From: Acidobacteriaceae bacterium | Lineage (GTDB): Bacteria; Acidobacteriota; Terriglobia; Terriglobales; Acidobacteriaceae | Assembly (NCBI GenBank): GCA_003165075.1 | Contig: PLSM01000096.1 | Span: forward strand, 1 to 64,000 | Length of the DNA: 64,000 bases | Reading direction: 5' to 3' | Part shown: in pieces, positions 54,530 to 62,788 of the stretch | Layout of the letters: every line of letters starts with the position of its first letter | Position numbering within the stretch: position 1 is the stretch's first letter | Notes under the pieces: model-generated | Database searches by the model: none | What the model saw: the letters and a program-made list of their open reading frames with translations, nothing else | Told to the model about the DNA's origin: nothing | Program-made: the position numbers and the translations under genes

Positions 54530-55147
54530 AAATCGGGGCCTGTCCGTGAAAGTCCCCGTTTTTTGCTTGCGCTCCAGATGATACTCCAGATCGTTCTGCT
54601 TTCCAGTGTCTTCGCAAACGTTGGTCACGTTGTTTTGATCCCGAAATGCCGGCGCAAAGTGTTGTATGGAAATCTGCGCCGTCATTTGGGCGAGGTTTTC
54701 CGAAATCTGGCCGCGCAGAAGGAATGCCGGATCGAGGAAGGGCATCTTCTGGCCGACCATGTCCACATGATGATCTCGATTCCGCCGAAGTATTCCGTGT
54801 CATCGGTGGTGGGTTTCATCAAGGGCAAGAGCGCAATTTACCTGGCACGAGTATGTGGAGAACAGAAGCAGAATTATGCCGGCCAAAGCTCCTGGGCACG
54901 CGGATACTTGGTATCAACGGTCGGTCGCGACGAGGTCACGATTCGGGATTACATTCACAACCATGAACAGGAAGACAAACGGCTAGATCAGCTGAACATG
55001 TGGCGAAAACCTGCCACCGACAAGGTGGCCCAACACAACCGGGGCCGCGTTAGCGACCCCGCTCAAGCCCCTTTGAGCGGCTCACAAAATGAAGCGCTCG
55101 GCTCTGCCGGGGGTAATCTCACCAGAAGCCGCATGAGGCGATATTAG
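54530..55147 (+). mobile_element. IS200/IS605-like single-gene element
   Basis: A left hairpin CGGGG/CCCCG (54534-54558), the tnpA gene, and a right hairpin CCGCTCAA/TTGAGCGG (55059-55080). Hairpin ends rather than inverted repeats fit this family. The exact ends are not determined. Confidence 0.65.
54578..55147 (+). CDS. tnpA: IS200-type HUH (Y1) transposase
   Basis: About 190 residues. FANVGHVVLIPKCRRKVLYG begins the domain. RIEEGHLLADHVHMMISIPP holds the HUH metal-binding pair (HVH). Then VVGFIKGKSAIYLAR, WARGYLVSTVGRDE, and the catalytic tyrosine in IRDYIHNHEQED. The family usually ends near DQLNMWR; this copy reads on another 45 residues across the right-end hairpin. The start is ATG 54578; an upstream frame to 54497 is not conserved-looking. 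It nicks and joins single-stranded DNA. It sits 170 bp upstream of the divergently read esterase gene. Confidence 0.85.
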   Translation: MILQIVLLSSVFANVGHVVLIPKCRRKVLYGNLRRHLGEVFRNLAAQKECRIEEGHLLADHVHMMISIPPKYSVSSVVGFIKGKSAIYLARVCGEQKQNYAGQSSWARGYLVSTVGRDEVTIRDYIHNHEQEDKRLDQLNMWRKPATDKVAQHNRGRVSDPAQAPLSGSQNEALGSAGGNLTRSRMRRY

Positions 55148-55484
55148 TTCGCTTGTATAGATTCTTCATTGGGGGGCCACGTCCGCTTGATACGAAGTCA
55201 CAAAATCCGAGGCTTAACCGCTTAGATGAACGGATTGTCATGATCGCGTCGGGTGACCGTCATCTGGCTTCACTATGCTGAAAGTGCAGTATCCAATGCT
55301 CTTTGCAAAACCGTCATGCGACCCCAAGAGATGAACAAATCGTCATTGGGGAAGTCACCTCTCTTTGCTCTCCAAACAGGTTGCAGCTTCGTCTCACCTG
55401 TGAAATGCAGAGCATCGAGCTCGCTCACACAGCGCAAGGGATGCTTGCCATTCCCCGACACTTGCAGTGCAAGACAGGAACCGG
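55148..55484. other. Intergenic region upstream of the region 4 cluster
   Basis: No gene recognised. It probably holds the promoter of the cluster. AGGAACCGG before 55485 is the likely ribosome site. Confidence 0.45.
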
Positions 55485-56438
55485 ATGAGTATAAGTGTGC
55501 CAATTGCGCCTACCACGATCACAGCGAACCCAACGCAGTTCGCGGATGCCTTCAAAACCTTTCTACCTCTGCCTGCAACGCTCGACCAGCCTTTCGAAGA
55601 GGCGATCCGCCATGTGCTAGGCAATCCCGGCAGCCTGATCCGCCCTCGGATGGTCTACCAGGTGGGAACGGCGTGTGGCCTGGATCAGGTTCCTGCCAAG
55701 GACCTTGCCATCGCGCTCGAATACTTCCACACGGCATCGCTGGTCTTCGACGATCTGCCGTGCATGGACAACGCGCTTGAGCGTCGCGGTGTCCATTGTG
55801 TGCATTTCGCATTCGGAGAGGCGGGCGCAATTCTGACCGCGTTGGCGCTCATCAATCGAGCTTATGCGCTCACGTGGCGGGCCATCTTCACAGTTTCGAG
55901 GCAAAGACAGGAGCGATCGCTGAAGTACGTTGAGGCATGTCTTGGCGTGGAGGGGCTACTCAATGGGCAGAGTCTCGATCTCAACTACACAACATTGCCT
56001 CACAATCGCGAGACCACAGAGAGAATTGCACGGGGAAAGACAGTTTCATTGATTCGGCTGACGCTGGTTTTGCCGGCCCTGCTGGGCGATGCTTCAGAGC
56101 GGGAGATCCAGCTGCTGGAGCGCATTGCCCTTTACTGGGGTCTCGGGTACCAGATGGTCGATGACTTGAAGGATCTGCTTGGGAGCCCCACCGAAGCAGG
56201 AAAGACCGTTGCCCGTGACCTCGTCCTCGATCGGCCCAATGCCGCAGCCGTACTGGGAGTTCATGGAGCAGTCAACCGGCTTACTCGCTTTATTCGCATT
56301 GGTGACAGGGCACTCAGCCGACTCCTGAACACGAGACGGGAAATGTCATTTCTTGAAAATCTGAGGAACGAACTCGAGGAAGAGTTGGTTCGTGTCACCC
56401 AGAATGCGCTTGAAAGAAACTCCGGAGAACGGTTGTGA
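55485..56438 (+). CDS. Prenyl diphosphate synthase-like protein (polyprenyl synthetase family)
   Basis: 317 residues from ATG 55485. The first aspartate-rich motif is VFDDLPCMDNALERRG (DD at 89-90, D95) and the second is YQMVDDLKDLLG. EGLLNGQSLDL and GKTVSLIRLTL also fit trans-isoprenyl diphosphate synthases, which join IPP to an allylic diphosphate. The usual GGKRxRP motif appears as GSLIRPRM, without the lysine, so IPP binding may be altered. It overlaps the permease gene by 4 bp, which ties it to a transport and electron-transfer cluster rather than to a quinone or carotenoid operon. The product length is unknown. Confidence 0.85.
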   Translation: MSISVPIAPTTITANPTQFADAFKTFLPLPATLDQPFEEAIRHVLGNPGSLIRPRMVYQVGTACGLDQVPAKDLAIALEYFHTASLVFDDLPCMDNALERRGVHCVHFAFGEAGAILTALALINRAYALTWRAIFTVSRQRQERSLKYVEACLGVEGLLNGQSLDLNYTTLPHNRETTERIARGKTVSLIRLTLVLPALLGDASEREIQLLERIALYWGLGYQMVDDLKDLLGSPTEAGKTVARDLVLDRPNAAAVLGVHGAVNRLTRFIRIGDRALSRLLNTRREMSFLENLRNELEEELVRVTQNALERNSGERL

Positions 56439-57547
56439 TTTTTCTGACTCTGATTTTGACGAATCTATGCCGTCATCGCATCCGGTCGCTCATCAGTATT
56501 GCCGGCATCGCGTTCAGCGTGGCGGCCATGCTCACGGTGGTCACTATCCTGCAAGGCGCAATCGGCATGTTTTCTGGAATCCTTTCTAGCGACAGCGAGA
56601 TCATCGTGTTTGAGCGCAATGTCTCCGATCTTTTCTTCAGCAACGTTCCCGCCGCGGCATTGAACGAGATCACAGGCTGGCCCATGGTATCGCACGCCGA
56701 CCCAGTGCTCTTCGGTATTGTCTCCAGCGCCGACCACCCCATTATTACGTGCTTTGGCGTCACCGCTTCCGATGCGCGCATCCGCAACGCCACATGGATA
56801 CAGGGGAATTCCAGCGTATTCGCGCAACACTCCGACGACGTGGCGCTCGGAGAGCGCGCCGCGGAGTTCCTAGGCGCGAAAGCCGGCGATCATGTCCCCA
56901 TCGGTCACGGGATCTTTCACGTTATCGGGATTCTCAAGACCGCCAACGGCTTCGAAGACGGAGGTGTGTTCATGCCTCTCAGCTCCGCACAAAGCTTCTT
57001 TCACAAGGAAGGCACCTCATCAGTGATCACCGTCAAGCTGCTCAATAAAGACGATGCTGCAGCCCTCAAGAGCATAGTCAGGAGCAAATTTCCCAACCTG
57101 GTTGCCCTCGAAGACACGGAGTTCACGCGATCGTACTCGCAGTTCAAGATTCTCAAGGCAACAGCATGGGCAGTGGGTGGATGCGGATTGGTGCTGGGCG
57201 GCCTGGGTGTTGCAAACACCATGATCATGTCGGTCTTCACGCGAATTCGCGAAATCGCAATTCTGCGCGTCAACGGCTTTTCACACCTGCAGCTTGCGAT
57301 GATGATCTTCGGCGAATCCGCGGTTGTGTCTTTCCTTGGGGCTCTCTCCGGGTTGCTAACAGGCACCTGTCTTCTTTTGATTCTCAAGCAGGTTCCCGCT
57401 CTTCACGGCTATGTCGATGTGAGCGTCGATCCCGTGGTGATGCTGATTGTCATCCTGCTCGCCTTGGCTACCGGCGTCGCCGGGGCTCTTTACCCGGCGG
57501 CCTATGCCATGCGGATCCGTGCGGTGGAGGCGCTGCGCTTCGAATGA
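56435..57547 (+). CDS. ABC transporter permease (MacB/FtsX type)
   Basis: 370 residues. The first helix near the N-terminus (ISIAGIAFSVAAMLTVVTIL) is followed by a periplasmic MacB-PCD-like domain of about 220 residues (ITGWPMVSHADPVLF, ALGERAAEFLGAKAGDHVPI). Three C-terminal helices complete the FtsX domain (GGCGLVLGGLGVANTMIMSV, then FTRIREIAILRVNGFSHLQL, GLLTGTCLLLIL). The coupling segment with REIAILR is typical. MacB-type transporters move substrates or lipids out of the periplasm using force from the inner membrane. It overlaps both neighbours by 4 bp. No membrane-fusion or TolC-like gene is adjacent. Confidence 0.88.
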   Translation: MIFLTLILTNLCRHRIRSLISIAGIAFSVAAMLTVVTILQGAIGMFSGILSSDSEIIVFERNVSDLFFSNVPAAALNEITGWPMVSHADPVLFGIVSSADHPIITCFGVTASDARIRNATWIQGNSSVFAQHSDDVALGERAAEFLGAKAGDHVPIGHGIFHVIGILKTANGFEDGGVFMPLSSAQSFFHKEGTSSVITVKLLNKDDAAALKSIVRSKFPNLVALEDTEFTRSYSQFKILKATAWAVGGCGLVLGGLGVANTMIMSVFTRIREIAILRVNGFSHLQLAMMIFGESAVVSFLGALSGLLTGTCLLLILKQVPALHGYVDVSVDPVVMLIVILLALATGVAGALYPAAYAMRIRAVEALRFE

Positions 57548-58254
57548 GTCTGTCTGGGGCGCAAACCGGCAATCTGGGGCGCATTGTCCTTTCTGCGGAG
57601 AATGTGTGGAAGAGCTACGACGATGGGGCAATCGCAGTGCTGAAGGGGGTAAGTTTTGAGGCGATCGAAGGGCAGACAGTTGCGCTATGCGGCCCATCGG
57701 GTTGCGGCAAGAGCACACTTCTCCATCTGTTTGGCGGTCTCGACTCGCCAGACAAGGGTCACGTTGCCGTCAATGGCACGGAGATCAATCGTCATTGCAA
57801 TCTGTTGCGCTTGCTCAGACACGAAGTAGGTTTTGTCTTTCAACTGCATAACCTGATCCCCGATCTAACGCTGGAAGAAAACTGCCTTATCCCCACAGTT
57901 GCAGCCGGGATAGATCGACGCACAGCGCACGCCCGGCTCCAGCAACTTGCCGATCGTACCGGCTTGACGCACCGGCTGGACCATCGCATTCAGAAGCTAT
58001 CCGGTGGAGAGCGCCAGCGCACTGCGCTTTGCCGGGCGCTGATGAACAAGCCGAAGATCCTTCTGGCAGACGAACCAACCGGTTCGCTCGATGAAGGAAC
58101 GAGTGTTCTTGTTTTTGATTTGCTGCTCGATGTTGTAGCTACCGAGGGAGTGACACTGGTGATGGCAACGCACGATCGCGGCCTAGCCCAGCGCTGCGAC
58201 CGTCTGCTGGAAATGCACGATGGAAGGATTCATGAATCCGTATACGCTCGATGA
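57544..58254 (+). CDS. ABC transporter ATPase (MacB/LolD type)
   Basis: 236 residues from ATG 57544, overlapping the permease stop. Walker A is GPSGCGKST, then the Q-loop (GFVFQLHNLIPDLTLEEN), signature LSGGERQRTALCRAL, Walker B KILLADEPTGSLDE, and H-loop MATHD. All catalytic motifs are intact. It energises the permease encoded just before. A longer frame extends to 57166, but it lies inside the permease gene. Its end overlaps the start of the CcoN-like gene by 23 bp. Confidence 0.92.
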   Translation: MSLSGAQTGNLGRIVLSAENVWKSYDDGAIAVLKGVSFEAIEGQTVALCGPSGCGKSTLLHLFGGLDSPDKGHVAVNGTEINRHCNLLRLLRHEVGFVFQLHNLIPDLTLEENCLIPTVAAGIDRRTAHARLQQLADRTGLTHRLDHRIQKLSGGERQRTALCRALMNKPKILLADEPTGSLDEGTSVLVFDLLLDVVATEGVTLVMATHDRGLAQRCDRLLEMHDGRIHESVYAR

Positions 58255-59569
58255 GTCTGAGCGGTACACTCCGCGAGTCATTGCAGGCACCGCTTGGCAT
58301 AGCCTGCTATGGCTTGTTATTGCGAATTCCGTTGGGGTGCTGATTGCGATTCTGCTGCTCTTCCCAGGGCTGAACAAGTTCCTTGGTGAGTGGACCTATG
58401 GCCGATGGGTCATGGTGCACATGAATCTCGAGCTATACGGCTGGACCGCACTTCCGCTGGTTGGATTTCTGTTCAAAACCTACGGCTCCGATCGCGGTCC
58501 CATGGCAGATTGGTGCCGGCCGGTCCTCTGGGTATGGTCCACGGCTCTCACCGCAGGTGCATTCTCCTGGCTTTCCGGCCACTCCAGCGGCAAACTCTTT
58601 CTGGACTGGAGCGGCTATGCACGCGTGCTCTTCCCTGCGGCACTCTTCGTGCTCTGGCTTCTCCTGCTCGTGTCGCTCATCCGCAGCCGCAACCGTGCGG
58701 AGAACGCATCTCTCGCTGCCTGGGCCACAAAACTGCTTGGTCTCGCAATCCTGCTTGCGGTTCCCTTTCTCATTTATGCCGCGGCCGGTCTCAACCGCTA
58801 TCCACCAGTGAACCCCGACACGGGCGGCCCCACCGGCACAAGCCAATTGGAATCCTCGCTGGCCATTGTCGCTATTTTGCTCATGCTCCCGTTCGGGATT
58901 GCGCGACGCAAGGCCGGCCACTCCAAAGCAATCGCCGCCGCTTGGGTCGTTCTGGTTGCGGAGTCACTCCTCTGTGCGTCTCTTACCCGTGCGGACATCA
59001 GCCATCACCTCGTCACCCAGTACGTAAGCCTGGGCAGTCTTCTTGTTTGGCTTCCCCTCACCCCTGTCTACTATGGGGCCTTCCAATGGCACAACAATTC
59101 GCGCCCTTGGCGGATCGCTCTTCTCTGGTGGTGGGCAGCTCTCATTGTCACCGGCTGGGTCTTTTTTCTTCCCGGAGTTCTCGACCACTTCAAATTCACC
59201 GACGGTTTAGTCGGGCATTCTTTCATTGCCATGGCCGGCTTTACATCCAGCTTCATCATCTTTGTCATGGTCGAACTTCTCGGCGACGGCGGCTGGATCT
59301 TCAATCGTGCCCGCTCCTTTTATCTCTGGCACGGCAGCGTTATCGCGTACATCTTGCTGATGACTATCGCCGGCTGGCGCGAGGGCTTCGACCCCACGTT
59401 CACTATCGTGCCGGGATTAGCCCGCAACTGCATCTATGCTCTGCGTCTTCTTTCCGGGGTCCTCATGCTCATTGCTTCCATCGATTGGTTTCTTGATGCA
59501 TCCACGCTGCTTCTCGAACCAGTCCTCAGTTCCAACTCTGCACAAACTCGACGGGAGAAGACAGCATGA
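58232..59569 (+). CDS. Divergent haem-copper oxidase subunit I (CcoN-like) membrane protein
   Basis: 445 residues from ATG 58232, with about 11-12 membrane helices. YGRWVMVHMNLELYGWTALPLVGFLF matches helix II of cbb3 subunit I and keeps the low-spin haem histidine. The segment ISHHLVTQYVSLGSLLVWLP may match the helix VII Cu-ligand HH region. GLVGHSFIAMAGF matches helix X, but the normal HxH is HxF. The helix VI WWYGHN motif, with a Cu ligand, was not found. It is thus a relative of cbb3 oxidase that probably lacks a complete active site. It overlaps the ATPase gene and the next membrane gene. Confidence 0.7.
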   Translation: MNPYTLDESERYTPRVIAGTAWHSLLWLVIANSVGVLIAILLLFPGLNKFLGEWTYGRWVMVHMNLELYGWTALPLVGFLFKTYGSDRGPMADWCRPVLWVWSTALTAGAFSWLSGHSSGKLFLDWSGYARVLFPAALFVLWLLLLVSLIRSRNRAENASLAAWATKLLGLAILLAVPFLIYAAAGLNRYPPVNPDTGGPTGTSQLESSLAIVAILLMLPFGIARRKAGHSKAIAAAWVVLVAESLLCASLTRADISHHLVTQYVSLGSLLVWLPLTPVYYGAFQWHNNSRPWRIALLWWWAALIVTGWVFFLPGVLDHFKFTDGLVGHSFIAMAGFTSSFIIFVMVELLGDGGWIFNRARSFYLWHGSVIAYILLMTIAGWREGFDPTFTIVPGLARNCIYALRLLSGVLMLIASIDWFLDASTLLLEPVLSSNSAQTRREKTA

Positions 59570-59976
59570 GTCGTCCTATTCTTCTTGCTTATCAGGCCTT
59601 CATCGGCCTATCCGACACACTTACTGGCGCGATGCTCATTATCGCGCCGGGGTTCACGCTGCAACTGATGGGTTTGCACGTTCCCTCCGACTCGTTCACC
59701 TACGTGTCGTTCATCGGCGCCTTTGTTCTCTCCGTCGGCCTGGCATGCCTGTACGGCGTCATTCTGATGACGCGCAGGGAAAGTCCACGCTCACTGGAGA
59801 TTGTCTGGCTGCTGACAGCGTTCACGCGCGCCAGCGTAGCCGTCTTTGTGGGAACTCAGATTCTGGCGCGGACGCTGGAACCAGGGTGGCTCACGGTTGC
59901 TCTCTCTGACGGAGCTTGCGTTCTCATTCAGGGGATCGGTCTGCGCAAAGGCTGGCTGGGCAATGTTGCCCGGTAG
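59566..59976 (+). CDS. Small membrane protein of the oxidase-like cluster
   Basis: 136 residues with four helices (AYQAFIGLSDTLTGAMLII, YVSFIGAFVLSVGLACLYGV, IVWLLTAFTRASVAVFVG, WLTVALSDGACVLIQGIGL). It overlaps the preceding gene by 4 bp (ATGA) and the next by 14 bp. No family was recognised with certainty. By position it may be an accessory subunit of the CcoN-like complex. Confidence 0.75.
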   Translation: MSRPILLAYQAFIGLSDTLTGAMLIIAPGFTLQLMGLHVPSDSFTYVSFIGAFVLSVGLACLYGVILMTRRESPRSLEIVWLLTAFTRASVAVFVGTQILARTLEPGWLTVALSDGACVLIQGIGLRKGWLGNVAR

Positions 59977-61855
59977 AGCTCGCCAATCCGGATGGCAGGG
60001 CGCTAGCCTTGTCGCGATCACCTATATCTACTTTTTGATATTTGCGCAGTTCGCATTTCTGAAGCGGCTGGCGAGTCTTGGATGGGCGGACGATCACCTG
60101 AAGGCCGTGATGGCCGCCATGGCTATCGGCGGGATGCTCTTCAGCCTTCTGACTGCTCGATTGAACTTGTGGCCGTCGCCAAACCTGCGGCTCCGCGCCG
60201 GACTCCTCGCTTCGGGCGCTGCGGCCCTTCTCTCGCTTCTCCAGCTTGGCCTTGTTGCCAGTTTCGGCGTCTCGTTCCTCATCGGTGCTGGGCTTGGTCT
60301 GCTAACCGTCACGCTTGTCACTCATCTGCGCCAATGGACGGGCGGACGGCACGCTCTCCTGCTCGTGGGCCTGGGAACCGGTATTGGCTATTTTGTCTGC
60401 AATCTCCCTCCATTCTTCACTGCCCCTCCCGAGGTGCAGACCTCTGTCGCCGGCTTATTGTGCTTCGCGGGAATCGGCATCACTCTTCTGCCCGCGCCGG
60501 CGAAGCTGGAAGCGGCGCAGATTGCGCAGTTGCGCGCCCCTTCTTTTCTCCGCGTCCTCGTATGTTTTGCCGCTCTTGTCTGGTTGGACTCAGCTGCCTT
60601 TTTCATCATTCAGGGCAATCCGGCCCTGAAGGCCGGGACATGGCAAGGGGAAGTCCATCTATGGGCCAATGGCTTGCTGCATCTTCTTGCGGCCCTGGCG
60701 AGCGCATGGCTGTTGCGTCGCCGCGGCCTGATTTTCGTTCTCTCAGCAGCATTCTTGATGCTCGGCATCGCCTGCCTGCTCCTGCTCCATCCTAGTCGCG
60801 TTCTTTTTGCTTCAATCTTCTATCCCATCGGTGTCTCTCTCTACTCCGTCGCTCTGGTCGCCTATCCCTCGCTGCTCTCTCCGGCTTCTTCTGCCGGACA
60901 GCGGGGCCGTCAGGCCGGATGGATCTACGCCACCGCAGGCTGGGGTGGTTCCGCCATGGGGATCGGCATGGGACAGAATCTCGGCCACGTTCCACCTGCA
61001 TTCGTCATCGCAGCCGGTGCTGTTGTGTTGATACCCGGACTCTTCACCGCACTTCGCTGGCGCGCCCGAGAGCTTGCACTCACCGCGCTCGTCGCTCTGG
61101 CTTCCTTCTGTCTTTATCGCCTTGTTCCCTCGGCCAATACGTCGGCGCAACAATCGCAATTGGAACGCGGGCGCCAGGTCTACATCTCCGAGGGCTGCAT
61201 CCATTGCCATTCTCAATATGTGCGTCCCAACACCGCCGATGTCCTCATGTGGGGACCAGCCGAGACAATCCAGGACGTTCGCCTGCAGAAGCCGCCGCTC
61301 ATCGGTAATCGCCGCCAGGGTCCCGATCTTTCTCAAGTCGGGGCGCGCCGTTCATCGTTCTGGCTCAAAGCACACTTCATTGACCCTGCCGAAGTCAGTG
61401 GTGCTTCGATTATGCCCTCTTTCGATTTCCTCTTTCGCGATGGCCGTGGAGACGATCTTGTTGCCTATCTCGCAAGCCTGCATGGAGCCGGCACGCTGAA
61501 ACGCCAGGAGGAAGAAGCACACTGGCATCCCACCGCCGCCGCCTTGGCGCAGGCCAGCTTCGACGACGGTGAGCGGCTCTTTCGTCGTTACTGCGCCACC
61601 TGCCACAGCGCGGGTGGCAGAACACGCTGGCAAGCCGGCTTCAAGCGCTTTCCTCCCGATCTAACCGTCGGCCCTTTCCTGCATTTGCAACCTTCCGAAT
61701 CAAATGCAGAGCGCATGGATCGGCTGGCACAGATCGCAAAGTTCGGAATTCCCGCAACCGACATGCCAGGACACGAATATCTGTCAGACAAAGACATCGC
61801 TTCCATCAGCTTGTGGTTGTCGCAGAATATTCGGCAACCCATTCACAACCAATAA
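59963..61855 (+). CDS. Fusion protein: MFS-like membrane domain, CcoO-type cytochrome c, second cytochrome c
   Basis: 630 residues from ATG 59963. Residues about 15-390 form roughly 12 helices with MFS-like character (LVAITYIYFLIFAQFAFLKR, FLIGAGLGLLTVTLVTHLRQ). At 411-422 is GCIHCHSQYVRP, the haem-binding signature of CcoO (cbb3 subunit II), with a likely methionine ligand at M474 in SIMPSF. A second haem site, CATCHS (544-549), has a candidate methionine at M601 in DMPGHE. Canonical CcoO has only one membrane helix, so this architecture is unusual. It probably passes electrons in the periplasm to or from the CcoN-like protein. A longer frame to 59846 is unlikely. Confidence 0.88.
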   Translation: MLPGRARQSGWQGASLVAITYIYFLIFAQFAFLKRLASLGWADDHLKAVMAAMAIGGMLFSLLTARLNLWPSPNLRLRAGLLASGAAALLSLLQLGLVASFGVSFLIGAGLGLLTVTLVTHLRQWTGGRHALLLVGLGTGIGYFVCNLPPFFTAPPEVQTSVAGLLCFAGIGITLLPAPAKLEAAQIAQLRAPSFLRVLVCFAALVWLDSAAFFIIQGNPALKAGTWQGEVHLWANGLLHLLAALASAWLLRRRGLIFVLSAAFLMLGIACLLLLHPSRVLFASIFYPIGVSLYSVALVAYPSLLSPASSAGQRGRQAGWIYATAGWGGSAMGIGMGQNLGHVPPAFVIAAGAVVLIPGLFTALRWRARELALTALVALASFCLYRLVPSANTSAQQSQLERGRQVYISEGCIHCHSQYVRPNTADVLMWGPAETIQDVRLQKPPLIGNRRQGPDLSQVGARRSSFWLKAHFIDPAEVSGASIMPSFDFLFRDGRGDDLVAYLASLHGAGTLKRQEEEAHWHPTAAALAQASFDDGERLFRRYCATCHSAGGRTRWQAGFKRFPPDLTVGPFLHLQPSESNAERMDRLAQIAKFGIPATDMPGHEYLSDKDIASISLWLSQNIRQPIHNQ

Positions 61856-61881
61856 TGCCGAGTCAACCCAGGAGAGAACCC

Positions 61882-62460
61882 ATGAAGACCATAACCAAAT
61901 CTCTTTTTCTTGCGCTGGTGGCTGCTGTCGTTCCAGTTGCGCTTGCCCAACATCAGACCTTCACCGCGAATCCCGATGCAAGCCAGGTTGGCTTTGCCCT
62001 GGCCGGAACCGGCCACCATGTAAATGGCACTTTCCACGTGCAAAGCGCTTCGGTTGACTTTGACCGCACTGCGATGAACATCTCCGGCTCCGTGATTGTC
62101 GCGGCCGGCAGCGGCAACAGCGATGAACCGAGCCGGGACAAGAAGATGAACACCGATGTCCTGGACGTGGCGCATTTTGCCGATGTGTCATTCGCGCCCA
62201 AGAGCTATCAGGGAACCATCGCGACAAGCGGCGATTCCACCATTCAGGTTACCGGCGTCTTTACCCTTCATGGCACTCCGCACGACCTGACGGTTCCCAT
62301 GCAGATTCATATCGATGGAACCAGCCTCACAGCAAAGACGCACTTCAAAGTTCCCTATGTGCAGTGGGGCTTGAAAGATCCCAGCATCTTCGTACTAAAG
62401 GTCGCTAAGGAGGTGGATATCGACCTCACGCTTGTCGGTTCCCTGTCTCCTTCCAATTGA
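61882..62460 (+). CDS. YceI-family polyisoprenoid-binding periplasmic protein
   Basis: 192 residues from ATG 61882, preceded by AGGAGAGA. The signal peptide is SLFLALVAAVVPVALAQ. The mature protein has the YceI lipocalin-like fold signature: DASQVGFALAGTGHHVNGTF, KKMNTDVLDVAHFADVSFAPKS (DVxxFPxxxF-like), VTGVFTLHGTPHDLTVPMQI. Structures of relatives hold long isoprenoid chains such as ubiquinone-8 or octaprenyl compounds. It is 26 bp after the cytochrome fusion gene. With a prenyl synthase at the start of the cluster, an isoprenoid carrier role is likely. Confidence 0.92.
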   Translation: MKTITKSLFLALVAAVVPVALAQHQTFTANPDASQVGFALAGTGHHVNGTFHVQSASVDFDRTAMNISGSVIVAAGSGNSDEPSRDKKMNTDVLDVAHFADVSFAPKSYQGTIATSGDSTIQVTGVFTLHGTPHDLTVPMQIHIDGTSLTAKTHFKVPYVQWGLKDPSIFVLKVAKEVDIDLTLVGSLSPSN

Positions 62461-62788
62461 TACACAAGGACACTAGCTGTGGAAGCTCAAGAGGTTGTTC
62501 CGATTCAAGCCGCAGCGGCCTGACCGATTCCTTCTGATCGGCCCGATGCGGCCAGTGGCTTCGTTCAGAATTGAGGCACACAATCCAACAGGATGCTTCT
62601 TCAACCTCGCCATCTGCGTTGGAGCCAGTTAGCCACAAAGAGCCCCAGGGATCCCATGCACGCAAGAGAGTCCGATTGCTTTCAGAAGAGAGGCGCAATT
62701 TACACGCCATCTGCGCCTGCCCAAATAGGTATTTCTCCATTCTTGGGGATTAATTCCGATCGATGCTCCGGCAATCCCGGTTGTTAGG
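62461..62788. other. Intergenic region before the two-component genes
   Basis: No gene recognised. CCGAT...ATCGG near 62522-62541, nested in GGCC...GGCC, could be a weak terminator of the YceI operon. Confidence 0.45.

Noticed and set aside
57166-57543. Upstream extension of the ABC ATPase frame
   Set aside because: It lies within the permease gene and reads as random sequence; ATG 57544 gives a normal ATPase start.
58390-59496. 368-codon plus-strand frame inside the CcoN-like gene
   Set aside because: Out-of-frame shadow, Arg/Ser/His-rich, while the main frame gives regular membrane helices.
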